This document shows positions 16,591 to 24,544 of a DNA stretch of 64,000 nucleotides, one piece after another. How positions within the stretch are numbered: the stretch's first letter is position 1; each line of letters starts with the position of its first letter. Made by a program: the position numbers and the translations under genes. A model generated the notes under the pieces. That model saw nothing but the letters and a program-made list of their open reading frames with translations. It did no database searches and had not been told where the DNA came from. Source of the DNA: Chitinophagaceae bacterium (GTDB lineage Bacteria; Bacteroidota; Bacteroidia; Chitinophagales; Chitinophagaceae); NCBI GenBank assembly GCA_019638615.1, contig JAHBTL010000031.1:1-64000 (forward strand), read 5' to 3'.

Positions 16591-19500
16591 CTAAAATTTC
16601 ATTCTAAGATTCAGCCCTATACTTCTCATATTCGGAACACCTGCCTGCTCCAATCCCTGGCTGTTAGTATTGTTGAAGGCAGATTCCGGATCAATATTAT
16701 CGATGCCACTGTATAACAGCAACAGGTTTCTGGCTACGAATGAGAGATTAACATTTTGAAAAGGTGTTTTTTGGATAATTCTTTTCGGGAGCGAATAACC
16801 TAAGGAGAATTCTCTGAGTTTCACATAATCTCCACTATATATCACATTTTCCGATATAAATGTGCCGTACATCCAATACCAGTCTTCCATGGTGAGCGGA
16901 TCTACGTTAACGGTGAGGGCTGCCCCATCAGCATCCACACCTGTAACAACCATGGGTGTTTCCCTGCCTTCCACGGAGTTCTTGTGAACGCCGGTACTAT
17001 ACATGATGGCATTGGTTCCAGAGTAAATACTGCCGCCCTTGCGATAGTCCACAAGAAAACTTAGGTTGAAACCGTTATAGAAAAATTCGTTGGTTACACC
17101 GCCAGACACAGGTGCCACCCCTTTGCCGAGTAATACCACATTTTCATCTCTTACCGGAAACCCGTCTGCATCGTATGCCTTTTGTCCCTTAATTACCAAC
17201 TGACGATACCCTGCAATTGAACTATAGGCTTCACCTACGCGGTGTTGAATCCAGGCTCTGCCCGAACGGGATTGTTCAGTGGTGAGGCTGGTGATGCCTT
17301 CTCCGAGATTGACTACCTTGTTGCGGTTATGTGCATAGTTGAAGCTGATATCCCACCTGAATGAACCTTTTCTTATGGGTGTACCGGTCAGTAATAATTC
17401 AATACCCTTGTTGGTCATTTCACCGATATTGAGTGTGGCACCCGTAAACCCGGTTGCATTGGATATCTGTGCATCCAGGATATCATTCTCCGTTTTTCTG
17501 GAGTACCAGGAAACGTCAATACCCAACCTGTTTTTAAACAAACGCAGATCCAATCCATATTCAAATTCTGTTAACAACAAAGGTTGTAAGCGGGTATTGG
17601 GTACCTGTGTTTGTGCGATACCGCCGAGTGCTGCTCCCATAAAGCCCTGTGCAGACAAATTATATGTGAGATTAGTGCGATAGGGTATATCGCCGCCGCC
17701 ACCAACCTGTGCCCATGATCCGCGGATCTTACCAAAACTAATCCACTCAGGTAATTTAAAAGCGTCAGAAAAAACAAAACTTAAACCGGCGCTGGGGTAT
17801 AATACCTGGTTGTTGCCTTTATCCAGCGTAGAGAACCAATCGTTCCTGGCTGTGGCGGTAAGGTAGAGGTAATTGCGGAAAGACAGTTCTGCTGATCCGA
17901 ACACTGAGTTAATGCCCGTTTCGCTTTGGCTGAAGACCGGCGTCACGGTTCTCAGATTAGTAAGAGAATGAAAATAAGGCACTACAAAATCTTCTCCACT
18001 GTTACCGGTTGTTTCGTAAGATCTTCTCATCCGGTTGCCCCCAACCATTGCCGACACACCAAAATCTCCAAAGATTTTATTCGCACCAATAATTAATTGG
18101 ACATTGGTTTCTCTTTGCCTGATCTCCAGTTCTGATAAAGAACCCCTCACCAGGCTCGTAGTTCCAAAAGGTATGAGGTCTCTCCGGCGAGAGGTATACC
18201 AATCGGTTCCGGCCTGGCCGTCAATATATAACCAATCGGTAAAGTCGTAGCGGATTTTTCCCGAAGCAATAATGCGGTCGCGCTGATCTTTAGATTCGTT
18301 CTGGTAAGCTGTCCAGTAAGGATTCTGTATAAAACTATTATTTGAAAACTGAAATTCATTTCCCTCTTCATTTGCCCCTATTTTATCTGTAGTACCTTTT
18401 AGGTCGTTAATATCGATGCTGCCCGGTAAAATGGCAACAGCATAGTTAAGATTGTTAGGAGCATCCGATAGATTAGGTCGGTTTCTCACTTTTTCAATGC
18501 TATATTGAACATTGGTGGAAAGCGTGAGTTTTTTGAACTTGCCATTGGTATTAACTGAAAAATTCTTCCTGTTCACTCCGCTGTTAGGAATGATAGATTT
18601 ATTATTCATATCGGCCAGGGATACACGAAAATTTTTATTGGCATCACCACCACTAAAGGATACCGTGTTGGAAAAGGTGGAACCAGGCTGGTAAAATTGT
18701 TTGATCTTGCTACCTGTATAGGCATAAGGTCTCAATTCCCCGTCATAGCGGTATACCATAGAGCCATCTAATGGGCCACCCCAGGAGCTGTTGCCGTATT
18801 GTTTGCCTTCGGCCGCTGTTTCAGGTTTCTTGTTCAGACGACCATGCCCATACTCCTGTTGAAATTCATAATTGTCGATCACCTGGTCAAATACAAAATT
18901 GGAGTTATATTCCACACCCAGCCCCTGGTTGAATTTCCCTTTTTTGGTAGTGATAAGAATTACACCATTAGAGGCACGTGAACCATATAAGGCGCTTGCA
19001 TTACTGCCTTTTAATACCGTGAGTGATTCAATATCATCAGGGTTGATGCTGGAGAGTCCATCCCCCCAGTCCTTGCCACCAAATCTGCCTGCAGATCCTA
19101 ATGCGGTATTATCAATGGGAATTCCGTCGATAATATATAGCGGCTGGTTGTTGTCTGTAATGGAAGTATTACCACGGATGATAACCCTCGAAGAGCCTGC
19201 GGGACCGGATGCCATGGCAGATACACTCACCCCGGCTACTTTACCTGATAACGCATTGCCGAGATTGATAGTACGGGATTGGGTGAGATCATCGCCGCCG
19301 ATCTTAGTAGCAGAATATCCCAATGCCTTGGTTTTTCTTTCGATACCTAATGCGGTTACTACCACTTCAGCGCTTTCATTAATGACTTCTTCCAGCGTAA
19401 TGCTTAGGTTAGTTTGTTCTTTCAACTGGATTTCTACAGACTTGTACCCAACAGAAGAAATCACCAATCTATCGTTATCGTTTACACGAAGTATAAACTG

Positions 19501-20070
19501 GCCTTCTGCGTCGGAGGTGGTGCCGCTTGTTGAATTTTTTACTTGGATGCTGGCTCCGGCGATGGGTTCGCCTTTTGAATTGCTGAGGCGACCGCGTATT
19601 TCCCTATCGGCTACTTCCGGTTCAACTGCTTGTGCAATAAGGGCAGGCGCTGTATTAGCTGGAAGGGGTTTGATAATAATGATTTTACCTTCGATGGTAT
19701 ATACAAATGGCTGGTACTTAAAACAGGCATCCAATGCTTCTTTCAACGGAACATTTTTCAATTGAACATTTACCTTGCGGGCTTTTTCTATTAAATCTGT
19801 CTTGTAAAAAAACAGGTAGCCTGTCTGGTCTTTGATTGATTTAAAGACGGTTTCGATGGGAGCGTTTTTTGCCGAGAGCGTGACGTTTTGCGCCCACGTA
19901 CCAGCGGATGCATGTAAAAAACTAACCGTGAGTAAGAAGATAGTCATCTTCATGATCAAAAAAGTTTTGGTAGTCAACCGGGAGCGCCGGTGCCCATATT
20001 CAGGTGTCTCTTGTTTTTCACCTGAATGCACAGCACGGGCTTGCTTTTTGCAAAAAGTCTTAATTTGCAT
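16591..20070 (-). CDS. SusC-like TonB-dependent outer-membrane transporter with STN domain
   Basis: An 1159-aa outer-membrane transporter. The N terminus carries a long leader (signal segment about 38-60), then a secretin/TonB short N-terminal (STN) domain (about 60-120: LSAKNAPIETVFKSIKDQTG, VNVQLKNVPLKEALDACF), which in this group contacts the FecR anti-sigma factor. Next are a carboxypeptidase-regulatory-like domain (about 155-230), the plug (about 245-375, with GKVAGVSV, RGNTSI, PLYIIDGIPID, IDGI/TVLKGSNASALYGSRASNGVI in pieces) and a 22-strand barrel ending in aromatic residue (LRMKF). It imports oligosaccharides bound by SusD. The STN domain plus the upstream sigma/FecR pair show cell-surface signalling control: substrate in the transporter releases the sigma factor. 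Confidence 0.95.
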   Translation of the reverse strand: MQIKTFCKKQARAVHSGEKQETPEYGHRRSRLTTKTFLIMKMTIFLLTVSFLHASAGTWAQNVTLSAKNAPIETVFKSIKDQTGYLFFYKTDLIEKARKVNVQLKNVPLKEALDACFKYQPFVYTIEGKIIIIKPLPANTAPALIAQAVEPEVADREIRGRLSNSKGEPIAGASIQVKNSTSGTTSDAEGQFILRVNDNDRLVISSVGYKSVEIQLKEQTNLSITLEEVINESAEVVVTALGIERKTKALGYSATKIGGDDLTQSRTINLGNALSGKVAGVSVSAMASGPAGSSRVIIRGNTSITDNNQPLYIIDGIPIDNTALGSAGRFGGKDWGDGLSSINPDDIESLTVLKGSNASALYGSRASNGVILITTKKGKFNQGLGVEYNSNFVFDQVIDNYEFQQEYGHGRLNKKPETAAEGKQYGNSSWGGPLDGSMVYRYDGELRPYAYTGSKIKQFYQPGSTFSNTVSFSGGDANKNFRVSLADMNNKSIIPNSGVNRKNFSVNTNGKFKKLTLSTNVQYSIEKVRNRPNLSDAPNNLNYAVAILPGSIDINDLKGTTDKIGANEEGNEFQFSNNSFIQNPYWTAYQNESKDQRDRIIASGKIRYDFTDWLYIDGQAGTDWYTSRRRDLIPFGTTSLVRGSLSELEIRQRETNVQLIIGANKIFGDFGVSAMVGGNRMRRSYETTGNSGEDFVVPYFHSLTNLRTVTPVFSQSETGINSVFGSAELSFRNYLYLTATARNDWFSTLDKGNNQVLYPSAGLSFVFSDAFKLPEWISFGKIRGSWAQVGGGGDIPYRTNLTYNLSAQGFMGAALGGIAQTQVPNTRLQPLLLTEFEYGLDLRLFKNRLGIDVSWYSRKTENDILDAQISNATGFTGATLNIGEMTNKGIELLLTGTPIRKGSFRWDISFNYAHNRNKVVNLGEGITSLTTEQSRSGRAWIQHRVGEAYSSIAGYRQLVIKGQKAYDADGFPVRDENVVLLGKGVAPVSGGVTNEFFYNGFNLSFLVDYRKGGSIYSGTNAIMYSTGVHKNSVEGRETPMVVTGVDADGAALTVNVDPLTMEDWYWMYGTFISENVIYSGDYVKLREFSLGYSLPKRIIQKTPFQNVNLSFVARNLLLLYSGIDNIDPESAFNNTNSQGLEQAGVPNMRSIGLNLRMKF

Positions 20071-20121
20071 AAGTTTACGTTTTGGGTTAATGCCTAAGCA
20101 GTTTCACAATGATTGTATCCG

Positions 20122-20182
20122 GGTTAACTCAAATGTTCTTCCGGAAGTGTTCCAACCACTTCCGGTTTTTTTTGAGTCAACC
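20122..20182 (-). promoter_or_regulatory. Nested hairpin in the susC leader
   Basis: In the 358-base gap between fecR and susC there is an inner perfect 9-bp stem (CCGGAAGTG, 141-149, with CACTTCCGG, 157-165) and an outer 12-bp stem with one mismatch (GGTTAACTCAAA, 122-133, with TTTGAGTCAACC, 171-182). The T8 run is on the plus-strand side of the inner stem, so on the susC transcript it is not a classical terminator but an A-run inside a large stem. It ends about 50 bases before the susC start. I expect the sigma-controlled susC promoter upstream of it (20190-20428), but I see no box I would defend. Confidence 0.45.
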
Positions 20183-20428
20183 ACTATCTTAAACTTTTCA
20201 GTGTTTGTAAAGCAGGTTGGTATTCAACCAGCGTCTCTATTATCTGAAAAGTGTTTTTTGCGTTCACTTTATTTATGATATTTAGGTATAAGTTTTTTTT
20301 CTAAGAGAAGGTTTTATGTCGACGATGGCATGCTTAACCTGTGCAAGTATGATAGGTTATGACATCGAAGTTTTTTCCGGATCAGGCAAGAGTATGAATG
20401 TTTTTGATACAATTCGTATCCATATTTC

Positions 20429-21553
20429 CTATGGCAAAACGATGATCTTTTTTTCTTCCAGCCTGAAATGTACCTGTGCTTGTTCCAATGCTTTCAGTAT
20501 GATAGATATATTTGAATCCCTGGGCAGATCACCACCAAATTTATCATCCGGAATTTTTCCGGCGTATTCAACGTCTACATCGTACCAGCAGGATAACTGA
20601 CGCATTACGGTTTGAATATCGGCTTTCTTAAATTGAAACAAACCATTTTTCCAGGCCATCACCTGTTCCATGTCTGCGTTTTCAACCAGCTGTATCTTTG
20701 ATCCTGTGCTTACATTAGCCTGCTGGCCGGGACGGAGTGTCAATGTCTGTCCTTCTTTAGTACCTGCGCTTATTTTCACACTTCCTTCCAGCAGTGTTGT
20801 TTGAATGGCAGGTTCATCACTATATGAATTAATATTAAAATGTGTGCCCAATACTTCAAGCGTCATTTCATTTGCCTGTACTCTAAAGGGCATTGTCTTA
20901 TTGCTGGCAACTTCAAAATAGGCTTCACCGGTAACGGATACCTGCCGCTGTTTACCCACAAACGCCACCGGGTAGCTTAATGAAGAACCTGCGTTTAACC
21001 AAACACGGCTACCATCCGCTAATGTAATATCTATAACCCTGCTACCCCTGGGATTACTGAGTGTATTATAAACCATTTCGGATGAAGAGCCCTGATAGGT
21101 AATCTTGCCGTCTGCAAGTTTGTTGATGCTTACAGAGCCTTGCTTTGCGAGTGCCCCATTTCCAACACTATCTAGGTAAACGATCTGCCCATCAGAAAGT
21201 TGAATAGTGGCCCTGTTGCCTGTAGGGGCGGGTATATCGTGCGCAATAGGTGAATGGATTTTGTTGTGCTGCTCTTTACGCTCATCAAATTGTGTAAGAA
21301 CCCCTACGGTTACCAGTATTAATATTGTGGCAGCGGCAGCCAATTTTACCCAGCGCATGCGACGGTATCGCGGTTGTGTCTGAGCTTCCTGTTCCGTAGG
21401 TTCTGCGTAGGCATCCATATCCTCCTCAATAAATGAATTCAGTTTTCCCGATTGCAACAGGTGAAAGAAAACTTCCTGTTCTTCGGGGGTGCATTTATTA
21501 TCAGCAAAGCGCTGCACCAAAAGTCGATAGTATTGATTCTCGTCCATATGCAT
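20429..21553 (-). CDS. FecR-type anti-sigma factor
   Basis: A 374-aa inner-membrane protein. Residues 1-65 are the cytoplasmic sigma-binding part, 70-87 a single membrane helix (KLAAAATILILVTVGVLTQF), about 115-215 the periplasmic FecR domain (VIDITLADGSRVWLNAGSSL, RQVSVTGEAYFEVA), and about 285-374 the DUF4974 domain typical of Bacteroidota FecR proteins (AWKNGLFQFKKADIQTVMRQ, WYDVDVEYAG). DUF4974 resembles STN, which matches the transporter's own STN domain. It holds the neighbouring sigma factor inactive until the transporter signals. A start at the second ATG (21547) is equally possible. Confidence 0.93.
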   Translation of the reverse strand: MHMDENQYYRLLVQRFADNKCTPEEQEVFFHLLQSGKLNSFIEEDMDAYAEPTEQEAQTQPRYRRMRWVKLAAAATILILVTVGVLTQFDERKEQHNKIHSPIAHDIPAPTGNRATIQLSDGQIVYLDSVGNGALAKQGSVSINKLADGKITYQGSSSEMVYNTLSNPRGSRVIDITLADGSRVWLNAGSSLSYPVAFVGKQRQVSVTGEAYFEVASNKTMPFRVQANEMTLEVLGTHFNINSYSDEPAIQTTLLEGSVKISAGTKEGQTLTLRPGQQANVSTGSKIQLVENADMEQVMAWKNGLFQFKKADIQTVMRQLSCWYDVDVEYAGKIPDDKFGGDLPRDSNISIILKALEQAQVHFRLEEKKIIVLP

Positions 21554-21740
21554 CTGTTAGTATAGAAGACAATTTTAAAAAGCGGGAGGGTACTGGTAGG
21601 CAAAAAAATAATTAAAAAATAATAGGACGTAAAAAATGAAGGGAGCATATTGACAGAAATATGCCGGAAAGAGAGCGGAGAAAACGTAGGTTCTAGGCGA
21701 AATATGTTTTAATGATATGTGTTGGATAAAGCATTATGAT

Positions 21741-22340
21741 CTACCGCAGGGTGATGAAAAGTAAAAGAGAAAGAGATAGTGATAGTCCCAACTCATCATC
21801 GAGTCTGCCCCTGATTATTTTCATCGAACCGACCATGTGTTTCTTTACTGTATTGCGGCTTATGCCCAGCAGTACCGCTACTTCATCGTAGGTTTTATAT
21901 TCCTGGCGAATCAGTTGAAATACCTGCCGCATCTGAGGCGTCATCTCTTGTAAAATGTTTTGAAGCCACTGTTTATAGTCCCGCATAATCAAATCATCAT
22001 CCGGTAGTGCTACAGGCTTCGGCATGTGCTGTAGCATTAATCCTTTTGCTGCATTTATTTTTGTAGCGCGGTTCAAAAAGTTCAGTGTGTGATTCCTGGC
22101 AGTTGTAAAGAGATAACCACGGAAAGAATCAACCTGTGACATCATTTCCCTAGCTTCCCAGATTTTGCTGAAAACTTCCTGGGACAGATCTTCAGCCAAT
22201 TCAGGCACTTTAACGTATCTGAGGATAAATGAGCCCAGGGATTCCCAGTAGTAATTGTAAAGATTGTCAAAGGCAGTAGTGTCTCCTCCTGCTAAACGGC
22301 GCTGTAGTTCCTGTTCGTTTTGTAGTTTCGGGTAATGCAT
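21741..22340 (-). CDS. ECF-type RNA polymerase sigma factor
   Basis: A 199-aa ECF sigma factor: region 2 at about 25-95 (FDNLYNYYWESLGSFILRY, LSQEVFSKIWEARE, FRGYLFTTARNHTLNFLN) and region 4 at about 130-180 (MTPQMRQVFQLIRQEYKTYD, EVAVLLGISRNTVKKHM, the recognition helix). The short hydrophobic C-terminal tail (LGLSLSLSLLLFITLR) is a known oddity of Bacteroidota members. It directs polymerase to the susC promoter and is controlled by the FecR protein downstream (187 bases away). It is the first gene of the signalling part of the locus. Confidence 0.95.
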   Translation of the reverse strand: MHYPKLQNEQELQRRLAGGDTTAFDNLYNYYWESLGSFILRYVKVPELAEDLSQEVFSKIWEAREMMSQVDSFRGYLFTTARNHTLNFLNRATKINAAKGLMLQHMPKPVALPDDDLIMRDYKQWLQNILQEMTPQMRQVFQLIRQEYKTYDEVAVLLGISRNTVKKHMVGSMKIIRGRLDDELGLSLSLSLLLFITLR

Positions 22341-22425
22341 GATCTGTCAATTACTAAAATTATAACCTAATCCAACTAAAGAAAAATATTTTTTTGAAAG
22401 GTGCATAATGCTCCTCCGTCTTGTG

Positions 22426-22475
22426 CAATGGTGAATAATTTCACCATTGATTATTCACTATTCACCATAACCATG
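22426..22475. repeat. Low-complexity palindromic repeat (GTGAATA type)
   Basis: A perfect 10-bp stem (CAATGGTGAA, 426-435, with TTCACCATTG, 440-449) is followed by further copies of the same word, ATTATTCACTATTCACC. It lies in the 157-base gap between the sigma gene and the glycosidase-like gene. The pattern of short GTGAATA-type words in intergenic DNA recalls dispersed intergenic repeats of Bacteroidota genomes (from memory). It has no T tract and so is not a clear terminator. Confidence 0.4.
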
Positions 22476-22496
22476 TAGGATTTGACTATAATGCCA

Positions 22497-23459
22497 TTAA
22501 TATCGTGTATACTCCCTGATTAAACGCTGGAAAGTATGAAAAGCAAGTTTGGGCCGATATTCGTCGTCCATCAAGCCGAACTCATTATTTAAAAGCCCTG
22601 TTTTATTTTCTGTTGCGGCATCTCGCAAAGAAAAATACTGATAGCCGCAGATATTATACATTTCCCTATTCTCAAACAGGGTTTGAACAATGGATTCGAG
22701 GATTGCTGATTGCATTGCAAACGTTCTGTTCTGACCTGTTGGCCAGCCATTTTCGGTAACAACGAAAGGTACTGCCGAATTAACTCCAACCTCTTCCAGT
22801 CTTTCCCGAAATCCTTGTAGCAGGTAAATCACGGCGTCACTGATCTGCTCAAAAGGTATTGGACGGAAGACGTCGGGGAAAAAATCGAGCCCCACGTAAT
22901 CCAGGCTGGAAATGAATGCAGGCGTTACCATTTGTCTGAATCTTTCCCAGAACGGATCTTTTCCAAAAGAAGGTGCTATATTAAAACCGGTCTGAATGTT
23001 TAGTCCAAGGCGCTTAATCTCGCTTCGGGCAAATACCAGTCCTTCCATCAAAGCCTCCAGTGTATTCTCAAATTGCCCATCCTGACCATGACCCGGTACA
23101 TTGGCTTCCTGGGTGATCTGTAACCTGCAGATATATTGACCATGCTGATGTATGGTATGGGTGATATAATCCAGCCACCCGCCGCCCTGCACGGGTTCAT
23201 TGGTCTGATGACACAGGACATAATCCAGCTTGCGGTTAGAGGAAAAGTATTGCTCTGGAAACTGCGGGGTTTGATTGATCGTTTTACCTGCGCCAATATA
23301 ATGCTCATAACAACGGACAAAAAAAGGCGTTGAGGGCTTCGCCAGCTCGTCTAGCGCTGCATTGATCCTTTCGCAATTATCCGGGTTCCCTTTTAGCATT
23401 CCCGGGCCCTCTCCGACAGCACTGCCGGCATATATTCCAAAAACAAAAGAAAGCCCCAT
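22497..23459 (-). CDS. Cytoplasmic TIM-barrel glycosidase-like protein
   Basis: A 320-aa protein without signal peptide. It reads as a (beta/alpha)8 barrel of the clan A glycosidase type. A candidate acid/base Glu lies in LQITQEANVPG, end of strand 4, and a candidate nucleophile Glu in PFVVTENGWPTG, end of strand 7; the strand-6 motif LDYVGLDFFPDVF also fits. No family number can be given. It is divergent from a MarR regulator with a palindromic operator between them, so the two probably form a small controlled unit. The start MGLSFVFGIYAGSAVGEGPG looks natural because the first beta strand begins at once. Confidence 0.65.
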   Translation of the reverse strand: MGLSFVFGIYAGSAVGEGPGMLKGNPDNCERINAALDELAKPSTPFFVRCYEHYIGAGKTINQTPQFPEQYFSSNRKLDYVLCHQTNEPVQGGGWLDYITHTIHQHGQYICRLQITQEANVPGHGQDGQFENTLEALMEGLVFARSEIKRLGLNIQTGFNIAPSFGKDPFWERFRQMVTPAFISSLDYVGLDFFPDVFRPIPFEQISDAVIYLLQGFRERLEEVGVNSAVPFVVTENGWPTGQNRTFAMQSAILESIVQTLFENREMYNICGYQYFSLRDAATENKTGLLNNEFGLMDDEYRPKLAFHTFQRLIREYTRY

Positions 23460-23494
23460 TTATTACTATCTGGTTATTAAATATACAAATGTAT

Positions 23495-23526
23495 AACGAA
23501 ATAGACATAAATATACCTATTTCGTT
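23495..23526. promoter_or_regulatory. Candidate MarR operator (perfect 10-bp inverted repeat)
   Basis: AACGAAATAG (495-504) and CTATTTCGTT (517-526) are perfect inverted copies spaced by 12 bases, in the 103-base gap between two divergent genes, one encoding a MarR-type repressor. A smaller palindrome TATAC-AAAT-GTATA lies beside it at 482-495. The right arm is just upstream of a possible TAnnTTTG box, so binding would block transcription. Confidence 0.6.
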
Positions 23527-23537
23527 GTTATTATTTT

Positions 23538-23545
23538 TATTTTTG
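23538..23545 (+). promoter_or_regulatory. Candidate -7 box for the MarR gene
   Basis: TATTTTTG matches the Bacteroidota -7 consensus TAnnTTTG and lies 18 bases before the MarR start codon. A good -33 TTTG is not evident (nearest is a partial TTCGTTG overlapping the operator arm). The stretch is AT-rich, so a chance match is possible. Confidence 0.35.
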
Positions 23546-23562
23546 AAACAAAACAGTTATTT

Positions 23563-24180
23563 ATGATTGAGCCTTTGGTAGAACTTATGGTGGCATGGAC
23601 CAACTATAGCAGGCAAGTTGCCCAACCTTCCGTGGAAGAGTTCTGTCGTTACACCATTGAGTCGGGGTATTCGAAAATCAAGCTGTCCACCATAGAAATA
23701 CAAGGAAAACTGATAAGAGCCATAGGACGTATAGCAAGTGCCTATGGATTGTATCATAAAGCGGCGATGACAGAAATGGGTTTGCCGGGTCACGAAAGCT
23801 TTTATTACCTGAATGGATTAAATACTATAGGAGACGGTAAGAAAATGGACCTGATCAATTATCTGATGGCCGAAACGACAACGGGAATGGATGCCATACA
23901 GAAACTAATTAGGGCGGGACTTATCAGTGAACGCACAGACGCTGAGGACCGGAGAGCGAAATATATCAGGCTGACCGCAAAGGGAAAAAGAAAACTGGCG
24001 GACTGCTATGCACTCTCGGCAAAGGTCAATGAGATGATCTTTCACGGAATACCCGATCAGGTCATTTCGATGTGTGCCAAATTGCTATCTGCAATAGAGG
24101 AGGAGCATTCTAAAAAAGCAGTGGCACTAAAGGGCAGGGATTTCAAAGAAATGTATGGAGAAGTAACGAGTGCTATTTAG
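23563..24180 (+). CDS. MarR-family winged-helix transcriptional regulator
   Basis: A 205-aa regulator. The C-terminal two thirds carry the MarR winged helix: a helix in KKMDLINYLMAETTTGMDAIQKLIRAGLI (shown in part), then the wing signature DAEDRRAKYIRLTAKGKRKL. The N-terminal 55 residues are an extra helical part. MarR proteins bind palindromes as dimers, often next to their own gene, and here a perfect inverted repeat lies in the divergent promoter region. Target genes are likely itself and the glycosidase-like gene. The effector molecule is unknown. Confidence 0.85.
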   Translation: MIEPLVELMVAWTNYSRQVAQPSVEEFCRYTIESGYSKIKLSTIEIQGKLIRAIGRIASAYGLYHKAAMTEMGLPGHESFYYLNGLNTIGDGKKMDLINYLMAETTTGMDAIQKLIRAGLISERTDAEDRRAKYIRLTAKGKRKLADCYALSAKVNEMIFHGIPDQVISMCAKLLSAIEEEHSKKAVALKGRDFKEMYGEVTSAI

Positions 24181-24544
24181 ATGAAAAACAGGCAGAAAGA
24201 TTGATAGTTCCTTTTTTAATAAAGCAGGATAAAGTAGAACCCCTGGTTCAACGCTCCTTACCGGACAATGCTACCAAGCGTAACAGTCTCAACAAGACAT
24301 GGAAAGATGAGCGATCCGGATGCGGTTAGAACATCCTGGTTTTATTAAAAAAACTGATAGAAAAGATAAAACCATTGTTGTATCGTAGAGCAAACTATTC
24401 TCTGGAAGCGTACCCGCGACTCCTGCCGGGAGAATTATTTTTTTGGCTTCAAAAATTCCTTACATTTGATATGTACGCACATACATACAAGTTTTAGAAA
24501 AGAACAACAGGCTAAGGAACTATATAAGACAGGATGTTCGCTCT
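24181..24544 (+). promoter_or_regulatory. 364-base leader with promoter-like and operator-like elements
   Basis: No gene is seen here. Near its end, TACATTTG (24461-24468) matches the -7 consensus TAnnTTTG, and a TTTG lies at 24442-24445, though the 15-base spacing is shorter than usual. Immediately after, TATGT-ACGC-ACATA (24470-24483) is a perfect 5-bp inverted repeat that could bind a repressor of the mannose operon. At 24418-24444 a weak stem (CTCC/GGAG) is followed by T-rich sequence and may end upstream transcripts. Confidence 0.4.

Noticed and set aside
18872-19765. 297-aa plus-strand frame opposite susC
   Set aside because: It is a shadow of the plug and STN part of the transporter gene.
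22426-22449. Terminator of the glycosidase-like gene
   Set aside because: The stem is perfect but no T tract follows on either strand; kept as a repeat instead.
24418-24444. Strong terminator after the MarR gene
   Set aside because: The stem has only four pairs (CTCC/GGAG) and lies 240 bases after the stop; noted only as part of the leader region.
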